Assembly (NCBI GenBank): GCA_963792655.1
Contig: CAWBWU010000003.1
Span: forward strand, 248,001 to 312,000
Direction of reading: 5' to 3'
Length of the DNA: 64,000 bases
Source: DOZZ01 sp963792655
GTDB lineage: Bacteria; Acidobacteriota; Terriglobia; Bryobacterales; Bryobacteraceae
Positions 9,839 to 18,895 of this stretch are shown one piece after another. Position numbers and translations under genes: made by a program. The first letter of the stretch is position 1. Every line of letters starts with the position of its first letter. The notes below the pieces were generated by a model. The model was given only the letters and a program-made list of their open reading frames with translations, was not told the DNA's origin and did no database searches.

Positions 9839-10062
9839 TGAAAGCCCGTGTCCACGTTTTTCTGAAAACCACAGTTCTCGATCCGCAGGGCCAGGCGATT
9901 CGCAACGCTCTTACGGGCCTGGGACACAGCGGCGTTCAGGACGTGCGGCAGGGTAAGGTTTTTGATCTCACGATCGCGCCAGGTACTGATGTGGAAACCA
10001 TCGCGCGTGAGGTGCTCACCAACCCGGTAATAGAGGATTTCCGGATAGAATACGCGAGCTAG
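9838..10062 (+). CDS. purS: Phosphoribosylformylglycinamidine synthase subunit PurS
   Basis: A 74-residue protein matching PurS in length and pattern: a first strand KARVHVFLK, then VLDPQGQAIRNALTGLGH and VQDVRQGKVFDL. PurS bridges PurQ and PurL in the FGAR amidotransferase complex of purine synthesis. Neither purQ nor purL is in the window, so the complex is encoded at more than one place. The ATG overlaps the preceding stop, which suggests co-transcription with the membrane protein before it. Confidence 0.92.
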   Translation: MKARVHVFLKTTVLDPQGQAIRNALTGLGHSGVQDVRQGKVFDLTIAPGTDVETIAREVLTNPVIEDFRIEYAS

Positions 10063-10088
10063 TCGGCGCTGGCTGCCATAATACGACA

Positions 10089-11943
10089 ATGTGTGGAATT
10101 GTCGGTTATGTCGGCCAGCGTCAAGCAACACCGATCATCCTCGAAGGCCTGAAAAAACTTGAATACCGCGGCTACGACTCAGCCGGTGTTGCTGTCTATT
10201 GCGATGACGAAACGCTGAGCATCCGCCGGGCTTCGGGCAAGCTGCGAAATCTTGAAGAAGTCATCCGTCTGGATCCGGTCGAAGGCCGTTTCGGCATCGG
10301 ACACACCCGCTGGGCAACCCACGGGCGCCCCACCGAGGAGAATGCTCATCCCCATCGCGATTGCACGGGCGACATTGTTGTCGTCCACAACGGCATCGTT
10401 GAAAATTACCTGCACCTGAAAGACGAGTTGCAGAAGCAGGGTCATCAGTTCAAAACAGAAACAGACACCGAGATCATCGCCCACCTGGTGGAGCGTTACT
10501 ACGAGGGCGATCTCGAACCCGCCGTGCGCCGGGCGTTGAAAGATCTCTCAGGCGTGTTTGCGCTGGCTGTCCTCAGCCGCAAAGATCCCAACAAGATTGT
10601 CGCTGCGCGTAGCGGACCGCCTGTGGTCATCGGGCTCGGCGACGGCGAATATTTCGTCGCGTCAGACGTCCCGGCGATCCTCTCCCACACGCGCGACATG
10701 TTCTTTCTGGCCGATGGCGATATGGCGATCCTGACGCCGTCGGGCGTGCGCCTCACGGACTTCGATGGGCGTCCGGTTACGCGCCAAGTGCAACACGTTC
10801 TGTGGGATCCGGTGATGGCGGAGAAGGGCGGCTACAAGCACTTCATGTTGAAGGAAGTGTATGAGCAGCCGCGCGCCGTTCGCGATACGACGTTAGGCCG
10901 CGTGGGACAGGAAACGGGGAAGATTCATCTTGACGAGATGAACCTGACGGCGGAGCAATTCCGCGCCTTCAAACAAATCAAGATCATCGCTTGCGGCACG
11001 AGCTGGCATTCGGCGCTTGCCGGCAAGTTCATGATTGAGAAACTGGCGCGCATCCCCGTCGAAGTCGATTACGGCAGCGAGTTCCGTTACCGTGATCCGA
11101 TTCTCGATGAAAGCATTCTCACGGTCGTCATCTCGCAATCCGGTGAGACGGCCGACACGCTCGCCGCGCAACGTGAGGCGAAGGCCAAGGGCTCGCAAAC
11201 GCTGGCTATCTGCAATGTGGTCGGCAGCATGATCACGCGCGAGGCGGCCGGGACCATCTACACGCATGCGGGGCCTGAGATTGGCGTCGCTTCCACCAAG
11301 GCTTTCACCTGTCAGTTGACCGCGCTCTACATTCTGGCGCTGTTTCTTGCGCAAAACCGCGGCACGATCACCGAAGACGAGCAGCGGCGTTTGGTGCAGG
11401 ACCTGGTGCGCTTGCCCGGCAAACTCGAAGCGGTGCTGTCGCACGACGCGATGTATGAAGAGCTCGCGCGCAAACTATTCCGTGCCACTGACTTTCTGTT
11501 TCTGGCCGCGGCGTCCACTTCCCGATCGCTCTCGAAGGCGCGCTGAAGCTGAAAGAGATCTCGTACATCCACGCCGAAGGTTATCCGGCGGGCGAGATGA
11601 AGCATGGCCCGAACGCGCTCATCGATGAGAAGTTGCCCGTCGTGGTGCTCGCGGCGCGCGATCTCGCGACGCCGAAGTCAGCAGCTCTTACGAAAAGACG
11701 CTTTCGAATATCCAGGAAGTCAAAGCGCGCGAGGGCAACGTCATCGCCATCGTCAGCGAAGGCGACAAAGAAGCGTCGCGCAAGATCGCCGATCACGTGA
11801 TTGAGATCCCGTCCGCGACGGAACTGTTGCTGCCGATTCTCGAGATTGTCCCGCTGCAGTTGCTCGCGTATCACATCGCGGTGCGACGCGGCTGCGATGT
11901 GGATCAGCCGCGCAACCTGGCGAAAAGCGTCACGGTCGAGTGA
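10089..11943 (+). CDS. glmS: Glutamine-fructose-6-phosphate aminotransferase, with two frameshifts
   Basis: About 617 residues when repaired. The N-terminus MCGIVGYVG gives the Ntn nucleophile Cys2, followed by GHTRWATHG and a glutamine amidotransferase domain (1-230), then two SIS sugar-isomerase domains. The first break is at about 11494, where one G is missing (FLFLGRGVHFPIALEGA is expected). The second is near 11664, after which YEKTLSNIQEVKAREGN and PRNLAKSVTVE finish the protein. The enzyme makes glucosamine-6-phosphate for the cell wall and is normally essential, so sequence errors are likely. The TGA overlaps the GTG of the next gene. Confidence 0.93.
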
Positions 11944-12359
11944 AGCAGTTCACGCACTCGAGTTCACGTTCACACCGAAGGCAAGGGCCTCTACATGTTC
12001 ACCGCGGAGATCGCACGCTGGGTCTCCGCGCAAAAGCTCACGACGGGCTTGCTGACAGTGTTCATCCAGCACACATCGGCGTCGCTCACGATCCAAGAGA
12101 ACGCCGACCCGGACGTCGTGCGCGATTTGCAAGAGTTCTTCCGGCGCTTAGTGCGCGAAAACGAAAGCTGGTATCGTCACACCGTTGAAGGCCCGGACGA
12201 CATGCCCGCGCACATCAAGGCAGCGCTCACGCAGACGCAGCTTCAATCCCGCTCGTGAACGGGCGTCTTGCGCTGGGAACATGGCAGGGCGTGTACTTGT
12301 TCGAGCACCGGTCCAGTCCGCATACGCGAAGTGTTGTGCTGCATTTGACGGGGGAGTGA
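11940..12359 (+). CDS. YjbQ/UPF0047-family protein (secondary thiamine-phosphate synthase-like), with two frameshifts
   Basis: About 139 residues after repair. It starts at a GTG overlapping the glmS stop (KQFTHS...), shifts frame at about 11963, then reads VHTEGKGLYMFTAEIARWV, FIQHTSASLTIQENADPDV and HTVEGPDDMPAHIKAALT. It shifts again at about 12250 to finish PLVNGRLALGTWQGVYLFEH. The QHTSASL and GTWQG(V/I)Y(L/F)FEHR blocks are the family signature. Some members show weak thiamine-phosphate synthase activity; the physiological role is unclear. thiG lies 220 bases away on the other strand, which may be chance. Confidence 0.88.
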
Positions 12360-12577
12360 TACCTTTGGCGAGTATACAATCCCTTATCACACCGGAATCG
12401 TCTGTCTACGCGTTACGTCGGTTGGCCCACTCCCTAACGGTCGTGGCTCGTGAGATTAGCGTGTAAGGTCACTTTCAGCGCGCATACGTGCCGCGCGCGT
12501 GAGCAAGCGGTGTTTACTTAGATTTCGATGGCACGTTTGGGGGACCTCTGACGAGCGTCCGTTGTACTGCGTCACGA

Positions 12578-13363
12578 TCACCGTCCCACCACTCCCGCCA
12601 GCGGGCTGCTCGCGCTTGCGTACAGCTTCTTCTCCATGCGGCCTGCTTCGTAGGCCAGCCGGCCGGCTTCTACTCCAAGGCGCATCGCACGGGCCATGCG
12701 TACTGAATCCTCGGCAGCGGCAATCGCGGTGTTGAGAAGTACGCCGTCTGCGCCTAACTCCATCGCCATCGCTGCATCAGACGCAGTGCCCACACCTGCA
12801 TCGACAATCAACGGCACGCTGTGAATCATCTCGCGCAGGATGCGCAGGTTGGTGAGATTTTGTATGCCCAGCCCCGACCCGATCGGAGCCGCTAACGGCA
12901 TGACAGCAGCCGCGCCGGCGTCGATTAGCTTGCGTGCGTTCACGGGATCGTCCGTCGTATAGGGAAGCACCACGAAACCGTCTTTCACGAGTACCCGCGT
13001 CGCCTCAAGCAGGCCTTCGTTGTCCGGGAACAACGTCTTCTCATCACCGATCACTTCGAGTTTGACCCAGTTTGACAATCCCGCCTCGCGGCCTAATTGC
13101 GCAGTCCGGATCGCTTCATCCGCGGTGTAGCAGGCCGCAGTGTTCGGCAGAATAAACAGCTTCGATCGATCGATGTAGTCGAGAAGCGATTCGCTCCCGC
13201 GGTCGTGCAGGTTCACGCGCCGCACCGCAACCGTAACGACTTCTGCGCCTGACGCTTCATGGCAGCGCGCCATCTCGGCGAAGCTGCGGTACTTGCCCGT
13301 CCCGACCATCAATCGCGAATGAAAACGGCGCCCTGCGATGGTCAGTGAATCCGCGAAGCTCAT
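12578..13363 (-). CDS. thiG: Thiazole synthase ThiG
   Basis: A 261-residue TIM-barrel enzyme of normal length that builds the thiazole phosphate ring of thiamine from deoxyxylulose phosphate, dehydroglycine and ThiS thiocarboxylate. The Schiff-base lysine is K101 in WVKLEVIGD. Phosphate-binding loops are GSGLGIQN and VDAGVGTASDAA, and GADGVLLNTAIA follows. No thiS, thiF or thiC is next to it; thiO lies 40 kb away in the window. The supply of glycine imine by ThiO would fit an aerobic route. Confidence 0.95.
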   Translation of the reverse strand: MSFADSLTIAGRRFHSRLMVGTGKYRSFAEMARCHEASGAEVVTVAVRRVNLHDRGSESLLDYIDRSKLFILPNTAACYTADEAIRTAQLGREAGLSNWVKLEVIGDEKTLFPDNEGLLEATRVLVKDGFVVLPYTTDDPVNARKLIDAGAAAVMPLAAPIGSGLGIQNLTNLRILREMIHSVPLIVDAGVGTASDAAMAMELGADGVLLNTAIAAAEDSVRMARAMRLGVEAGRLAYEAGRMEKKLYASASSPLAGVVGR

Positions 13364-13387
13364 GCTCCTATTTTAGGGCAGCAACGC

Positions 13388-13912
13388 TCAAGGCCGATGC
13401 CGGGATTTCGCGCCTTGACGGGAGTGCGTTGCCGGCGGGACTTCCGGACGCGGCTCATAGGTCAGGATGTACGCGCTGAAGAAAATCGCCATGGTCAATT
13501 CGGTTGAGCCGCCTTCGCCTTCAGCGACCAACGCTGTGATTTGCACTTTGCCATCACGATCGATCTCCGCTGTCACCTCATCCACTGCGGCCGTGAACGT
13601 GTCCTCGTCATCCATGTCCACTGCGGCCAGGTAAGCCGCGATCGAAATCTGTGTGTTCGCCTTGTAGCTGTCGTAGTTCGCGTGCGCGAACTGATCGATC
13701 GCGTAGAGGCTCGGAAATGTCAGGCGCTTCCGTGAAATCCCCGTATCGTCTTCCCCGGAGAAGAAAGACGTGATGCCGCCCGGCGCAATCTCACCATCGG
13801 AACCGGATGCTGGTAGCCATGCGCGAATAAAGACCAGCGTGTTGTTAGGAGCTGGGCCGTCTACGGGCATCTTGATGATGCTGCGCCCGAACGCCACATC
13901 CGCTTTGCTCAT
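13388..13912 (-). CDS. Conserved hypothetical protein, second gene of a two-gene operon
   Basis: A 174-residue soluble acidic protein that I do not recognise. It has no signal peptide or membrane helix. A strand-rich middle carries the acidic run DMDDEDTFTAAVDEVTAEID, followed by VQITALVAEGEGG. The last ~20 residues are Pro/Arg/His-rich and look disordered. Its start overlaps the stop of the upstream gene by four bases, so the two proteins are probably made together and may interact. Function unknown. Confidence 0.6.
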   Translation of the reverse strand: MSKADVAFGRSIIKMPVDGPAPNNTLVFIRAWLPASGSDGEIAPGGITSFFSGEDDTGISRKRLTFPSLYAIDQFAHANYDSYKANTQISIAAYLAAVDMDDEDTFTAAVDEVTAEIDRDGKVQITALVAEGEGGSTELTMAIFFSAYILTYEPRPEVPPATHSRQGAKSRHRP

Positions 13913-14727
13913 CGTGGACCCACGTGCCGCTGGATGCGGAAGTCGACCCGTTCAGACAGGTGCGAAGGTGTGAGGAAGACCGGGTTCGGGCCGAGGATGG
14001 TCACGAAATCGACGTTACCTCCGAAATGGGGGCTCTCCTTCTCTCCCGCAAGCCGGATCGATACGCCGAGCGGCAAATGATCGAAGGAATAGGCTACCCA
14101 GAAGTCGCTGCCCTCCTGCTGAATGCTTCCCGTTGGCGTGACAAACCCGATATCCATCTCGGTGGATGTGCCAAAAGTTCCGTCACCACCGGTCCCGGGC
14201 ACGGGAACTTTTGCATGCACCTCAACCAGCGTGGAGACCTGCACAGGATGAAAGTGCACACCGGCCTTTGAGAAAACGCGCGGCGTCGGATCGAACAGGT
14301 CGGCTGACCAGTAGATTCGCCCAAAGACGCCGGTCACCCGGTTGCCATAAAGAACGACGATCTGGAAACCGAACCGGGAAAGAGAACTGGCATCGCCTCT
14401 GGCAGAGAGATTGGCATGCAGGAGAACCTCGCCGTTCGCCGGATCGACGTCGACCCAGGCGTCATCAACCGCAAAGGTGTAGCCACTATCGTCATTCGAA
14501 ATGCTGGCAAGACCGACCTGGCAAGTAGCGTTGATGAAGTCAGGCAAAATCGCGCCAGTATGCACGATGCACTCGTCGTGATTCGCGTCATCCTCATCAT
14601 CAACTTGTAGCTCGGGGATAGCGATTCCCGAGATGATGCGCATGCGACGCGTGGGATCTGCGAGTACGACATCGATTTCTTTCCAGGAACTAACCTGATT
14701 TGGATCGTGAACGTCGAGTCGGCTCAA
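13909..14727 (-). CDS. Conserved hypothetical protein, first gene of a two-gene operon
   Basis: A 272-residue protein without signal peptide. It has an acidic Asp/His stretch (VDDEDDANHDE, about residues 42-52) and a beta-rich body with many short strands, for example FGFQIVVLYGNRVTGVFG and VNFVTILGPNPVFLTPSH-like repeats of hydrophobic/polar alternation. The pattern suggests a beta-sandwich, but I cannot name a family. It is coupled to the next gene by an ATGA overlap. An exopolysaccharide, surface or particle-associated role is possible but is not shown by the sequence. Confidence 0.6.
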   Translation of the reverse strand: MSRLDVHDPNQVSSWKEIDVVLADPTRRMRIISGIAIPELQVDDEDDANHDECIVHTGAILPDFINATCQVGLASISNDDSGYTFAVDDAWVDVDPANGEVLLHANLSARGDASSLSRFGFQIVVLYGNRVTGVFGRIYWSADLFDPTPRVFSKAGVHFHPVQVSTLVEVHAKVPVPGTGGDGTFGTSTEMDIGFVTPTGSIQQEGSDFWVAYSFDHLPLGVSIRLAGEKESPHFGGNVDFVTILGPNPVFLTPSHLSERVDFRIQRHVGPR

Positions 14728-14812
14728 ATGGCGCTCCTTTGCCGGTGAGGCGAAGCTACGTTATCACATGGCTGACGTAAGGCACCACCGAGCGCCTCAC
14801 TGACAGCACCCC

Positions 14813-15442
14813 TTAAACCTTAGTCGTGCTAAATCGTCGCGCGTATGCCACAGTGATCAAGACCGTGGTTCCCAGCAAAGCTATGCTCGCCGGTTCAGGT
14901 GTCGAGACAGGGGCAGGATCGCTGTTGATGTTGTAAGTCGCGGTCGCGGGTGGAATGCCGGTTCCTCGCGGAAAGGTTGTCGTCGCTTCATAAGTGGTGA
15001 TGTCGCTACTCTCCATAATGGTGATCGTGGGACCAGGTGGGAACTTTGGCAGCCCCACATCGCTCGGCATCAGCGGCAAACCATCGCGATCGGAGATGAG
15101 CTGTACCTGGTTTCCGGTCGTCCCCCCGCCGCCATTCGGGCTGACCAGAAATACCAGATAGTCGGAGTAGATGATCGCGCCATTCTTCCCCGTACCTTCA
15201 TCGAGCAGGATGGTGCCCGCTTCCACAAAGCTCGGCAACGTGCACGTGGGCGTAGCCTTGCCGTTGAAATTCGGCGCGTTCGGACACTTCACGATCTTCC
15301 CGTTGATCAAAGCCGTGCCATCCTCATTGATCATGATCGTGAAGCTGTTTCGACCAATCGGCGCGCCAGGGCCACTAGGCATCACAACGTCAGCACTGGC
15401 ACAGAAACAACTAAGAGCGAACAGAAAGGGTAACTGTCGCAT
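14813..15442 (-). CDS. PEP-CTERM sorting-signal protein
   Basis: A 209-residue exported protein. Residues 1-17 are a Sec signal. The mature part carries two cysteines (KCPNAP and TCTLP, about 53 and 67) and a Gly-rich loop. It ends with TPEPAS (181-186), a hydrophobic helix and an Arg-containing tail, the tripartite PEP-CTERM signal processed by exosortase. Such proteins are linked to exopolysaccharide and cell-surface layers. No exosortase gene is in the window. The protein body itself is unrecognised. It is a single-gene unit. Confidence 0.85.
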   Translation of the reverse strand: MRQLPFLFALSCFCASADVVMPSGPGAPIGRNSFTIMINEDGTALINGKIVKCPNAPNFNGKATPTCTLPSFVEAGTILLDEGTGKNGAIIYSDYLVFLVSPNGGGGTTGNQVQLISDRDGLPLMPSDVGLPKFPPGPTITIMESSDITTYEATTTFPRGTGIPPATATYNINSDPAPVSTPEPASIALLGTTVLITVAYARRFSTTKV

Positions 15443-15551
15443 CGCATCTCCTTATACAGAGCCCGATGCGCGAGAGTATACACGAATATGAAGAAACTAC
15501 AAGCCTAAGGCTTAGTAGTGCAGCGACCGCCGTTCTATCACACTACGGTGT

Positions 15552-16842
15552 TTAATCAAAGAAACCGCGATCTTCATCGGCCAAGTGCGCCTTAGCGGCG
15601 GCTACCTTGAACGTGACGCCTAAGCCCGGCGCATCCCAGACGTCGATAAAGCCTTTCTTCACGATCGGGTTCGGCAGGCCATCGACAATGTCGTACCACC
15701 ACTCCGGCTGGCCGAATGGGTATTCGAACGCGATGTAGTTTTGCGGCAACGCGGCTGCCATGTGTACGTGTGCGGCCAGGCCGATCAGTCCGTCGAAGAT
15801 GCCGTGCGGGGCCACGGAGATTCCGTGCATGTCGGCGTACTCCGCGATCCACTTGAGTTCTGCAGATGCCGCCAACGTCTTCCGGGTCTGGGCCAATTAC
15901 ATCCACCGCCTGCTTCTCGATCAGGTCCTTGAAGTTCTGCCGCAGATAGATCTCTTCGCCGGTGTGGATCGGAACCGACGTCGCCTGCTTCAGATCGCGA
16001 AAGAGTTCGGCATTCGGGTACGGCGTGTAGTCGCCCGTGAGGATATCTTCGATCCACGTGATGTGCATCGGCTCGCAGGCGCGCGCGAACGTGATCGCGT
16101 CTTTGATCATCCACCCCGGTCCGCAATCCAGTGCGAGCCCGATCTCGCTGCCAAGCACCTTCTTCATCGCTTCGACGCAGGCGATCACGTGCTGCAGTCC
16201 GCGTTCTGTCATCACGCCGCGGTTCGGGTGATTGGCGCCCTTGCGCGCCTCGTCGTACCACATGTCGGGAATGGCGCCCATCATGGCGGGGTTGTGGAAG
16301 CCGACCGCCATTTTGATGAGCGTGAAGCCCTCTTTGGCTTCCTTCATCAGTTGCACGTTGTCGGCGTAGTCCTGCGGCATCTGACCTTTGAAAGGGGGCC
16401 GGAAGCCGCCGTTGTAGATCCGCACGCGATCGCGAATTTTGCCGCCGAGCAGCTTGTAAACGGGAACGCCGGCGACTTTTCCCGCGATGTCCCAAAGAGC
16501 GATCTCGATCGCGCTGACCGCCGCGCCCCACGGCTTGAACGCGCCCAGCCTGCGGATCTTCAGCATCACGCGCTCGACGTCGGTCGGGTCCTCGCCCAGC
16601 AGGTAGTCCTTATAGAACAGAACCATCGGCTTGAGATAAGGCTTGTACGACTCCGCCTGCCCGTAGCCGGACACGCCCTGGTCGGTCACGATGCGAACCA
16701 CCGGGCTGCGGCCGATAATCGCGCAGCGCAGGTCCGTGATTTTGATTTTGGGTTGGCCCGTTCGCTTTTGAGCCATCAGCGATGAGGCGGCCGCGGTCGC
16801 TGCGATAGATCCGAGAAATGTTCGTCGTGTCGAATTGGGCAT
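15552..16842 (-). CDS. Tat-exported mandelate-racemase/enolase-superfamily dehydratase-like enzyme, with one frameshift
   Basis: About 430 residues. It begins with a Tat signal (RRTFLGS at 6-12, followed by an Ala-rich stretch). The capping domain is followed by barrel motifs typical of the mandelate racemase subgroup: K177 in LIKMAVG, D239 in LALDCG, E265 in WIEDI, the Glu pair 296-297 in HTGEEIY, and a final His in VAPHG. This pattern fits an acid-sugar dehydratase or racemase. Near 15885, after DPEDVGGI, the frame breaks by one base and resumes as AELKWIAEYADMHGISVAP to the TAA at 15552. An exported enolase-superfamily enzyme is unusual but is seen in Planctomycetes and Acidobacteria. Confidence 0.88.
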
Positions 16843-16864
16843 GAGTTCGTTTGAGCGAACTCAT
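16841..16864. promoter_or_regulatory. Perfect inverted repeat over the start codon of the enolase-superfamily gene
   Basis: ATGAGTTCG and CGAACTCAT form a nine-base perfect inverted repeat around a six-base loop (TTTGAG). It begins at the start codon of the reverse-strand gene and covers its ribosome-binding position. It could be an operator for a sugar-responsive regulator, or an RNA hairpin hiding the ribosome site. No identical copy was noticed elsewhere in the window. Confidence 0.4.
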
Positions 16865-16885
16865 CTTATACCGGGCGAAGCTGAT

Positions 16886-17509
16886 TCACTCGATTGCCTG
16901 GTGGTTTTCGAGGCTGTTGACCGGCTCAGGCCATGAAAAAGGATGGTCGGCGGCACATGGTTTTCCGGCGGTGGCGGGAGCATTTCTTGTTTTGCCAAAC
17001 GAACCTGGGGCGGGAGAAGTGATTTGTTTCGTTGGTGATGGCGCGCATGGTTGGAGTGGGTGCTGCGCGCGAAGTTCGTAGAAGTGTTTATAGGCGCGGT
17101 GGTACATGCGGTGGATGCGGGCTTCGTAGCGTTCGAGGACGGTGATGGACGAAGTCATGCCTTCAAAAGCATTGGCGACGCAGCCTTCATCGGGGCCTTC
17201 CCAATCTTCCGCGTGCTTGTCCACCAACTCGGTCTCGATTCGGCGAATGCGGCGCAGCCGCCATTGCAAGAGGGCCATCTCTTCGACGGCCTGGTGTTCG
17301 AGATGGTCCTGGGGTTCAAACCTCTCGAGGTACTGATCCACCAGTGCTTGAAATTCGGCAGGGTCTTCTTTCACGAGGACGATGGTCTTCGAAAGGATGC
17401 CGTGGCGCATGGCATTGCCGGCACTGCGCGCTTTCCCGGCGGTGGTGGCGGGCCCTTTGGATTTGGCGCCGTTGGCGCGGGAGGACTGTTGTTGCTTGCG
17501 AGTGCTCAT
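16886..17509 (-). CDS. Conserved hypothetical protein of the SRANGAKSKGP type
   Basis: A 207-residue basic protein with no signal peptide. The N-terminus (SRANGAKSKGPATTAGKARS, then AMRHGILSK) is a pattern I associate with a family found in many copies in Acidobacteria and Planctomycetes. A helical region (about 50-140) carries many Glu and Arg residues (ALLQWRLRRIRRIETELVDK) and the tail is Pro/Ala-rich. Its repeated occurrence in those genomes suggests a mobile or expanding family. No function is known to me. It lies at the left edge of the accessory island. Confidence 0.65.
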   Translation of the reverse strand: MSTRKQQQSSRANGAKSKGPATTAGKARSAGNAMRHGILSKTIVLVKEDPAEFQALVDQYLERFEPQDHLEHQAVEEMALLQWRLRRIRRIETELVDKHAEDWEGPDEGCVANAFEGMTSSITVLERYEARIHRMYHRAYKHFYELRAQHPLQPCAPSPTKQITSPAPGSFGKTRNAPATAGKPCAADHPFSWPEPVNSLENHQAIE

Positions 17510-17887
17510 ACCGGCACTAGCGTTGGCTGAGGCTTTCGACGGGGGTGCGGTATGGGGTGTGGATGGTGATGGGGGAGTTGGAGTTATAGATTCTCAGGTG
17601 TTGTGAATGGGTCTGGGGGCTGCGTTGGTGGAAGATGATCAGCGTGAAACGTGCCCGTTTCATATCCTTCTTTAGAGGCGCCGAAGGACCACTGCATTGC
17701 TGCACTAGGATGCAATTTCCGGTTAGCGCGTGATCCGACCGGGAAAGGCGAACAGAAGCTAACTTAACGGGAGTAATTCTATCGCTCCGCGACACCTCGC
17801 ACGGATACCCGCCACATCTGCGTCCCCCAAGAGGTGTTTATGACCTTAGCTGTGCGGGTTTGAGCTAAGGTAGTCCGTGGAGGCTCC
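17510..17887. other. Intergenic region at the left edge of the accessory island
   Basis: About 380 bases without a convincing gene. A reverse-strand open frame of 92 codons has no family resemblance. A G-rich, purine-biased stretch occupies about 17530-17640. The last ~80 bases should hold the promoter of the FRG-domain gene. No tRNA or attachment-site repeat was recognised. Confidence 0.4.
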
Positions 17888-18627
17888 GTGGAAATTCAGT
17901 CTGTCGCGACATTGCTCGGACACACCACCGACCGCTACTTCGCCAGCCGCGCGGTCGCTGGGTCTTTCGGGGTCATTCAGACATCAGGTATGCGCTGCTA
18001 CCTTCAGTTGGTCGGCGTCCGCACACGTCGAACTCCAGGGAGAAATACGAGCAGAGCCTGTTCGACATCTTTCGGCGCGAGGCATACGGGTATATGGCCG
18101 CAGTGCCGGCGAGCGATTGGGAATGGCTCTCGTTGGCCCAGCATCACGGCCTGCCGACCCGACTTCTCGATTGGACATACAATCCCCTCGTTGCTCTCTA
18201 CTTTGCCGTTCGATCTCAGCCAACGGCCGACGGCGAAATCTACGCCCTGAATGCCGGCACGAAGGCTTCCGAAGAAGTTCGAGCCGGGTCCCCGTTCAAC
18301 ATCAGACAGGCGGTCAAGCTTTTTCCGAATATCGTGACTCCGCGGATTCGAGCTCAGGAAGGGCTGTTTGTCGTGTGCGCCCAACTCGAGCGTGCCTTAG
18401 GCGAGGCACTGCCCCAGGGATGGAACATCGAGCGTTTGCGCATCCCGGCCGGTCGTAAGGAAGCGTTACGTTACGAATTGTTCCGTCTCGGCGTGCACGA
18501 TTCGTCACTGTATCCTGATTTGGATGGGCTGGCCGCTAGAATTGGGTGGCAGCATGAGGTGTCATCGCCGTTTGCGGATGGTGACGGCGCGGGGCTGGCG
18601 GCGAAGGCCGCAGCACCACAGTCATGA
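17888..18627 (+). CDS. FRG-domain protein, with one frameshift near the N-terminus
   Basis: About 245 residues. The FRG core is clear: WVFRGHSDIRYALLPSVGR (around 17960-18015), an acidic helix EKYEQSLFDIFRREA, and then LAQHHGLPTRLLDWTYNPL. The start (GTG 17888, VEIQSVATLLGH) is in a different frame from the core, with the break near 17950. FRG domains are named for this Phe-Arg-Gly motif, occur in phage-related and defence-associated proteins, and have no settled activity. It is the first gene of the accessory island. The Arg/His/Asp-rich conserved core suggests an enzyme. Confidence 0.8.
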
Positions 18628-18895
18628 GGCTTAAAGTAACACTGAAGCCGACTTGGCGTTACTAATCCGGCCAAACTCTCGCGCTGCCGAGGCTAACTAT
18701 TCCGCATGCCCGACTAGATCAGTGAAGGACGTTTCCGCCTCGATAGAGCTTGTTTGTCATCGGATTCTGCGGCATCTGGCAGGCGCGGCCCGTCTTCAAT
18801 CGGCGCATCTAGTGCGTTGTCCTCCTCTGGGAATCCTGAATTCTCCGAAACATTTTCTTTCGAAATTGGCGCTACCATAGTGTAGACAAACACCG

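Noticed and set aside
11940..13363. YjbQ-family gene and thiG as one thiamine operon
   Set aside because: They are convergent on opposite strands with a 220-base gap, so they are not co-transcribed; shared function remains possible but is not shown.
15760..16785. A 341-codon forward frame antisense to the enolase-superfamily gene
   Set aside because: The reverse strand encodes all enolase-superfamily motifs; the forward translation is an Arg/His/Val-rich shadow of high-GC codons.
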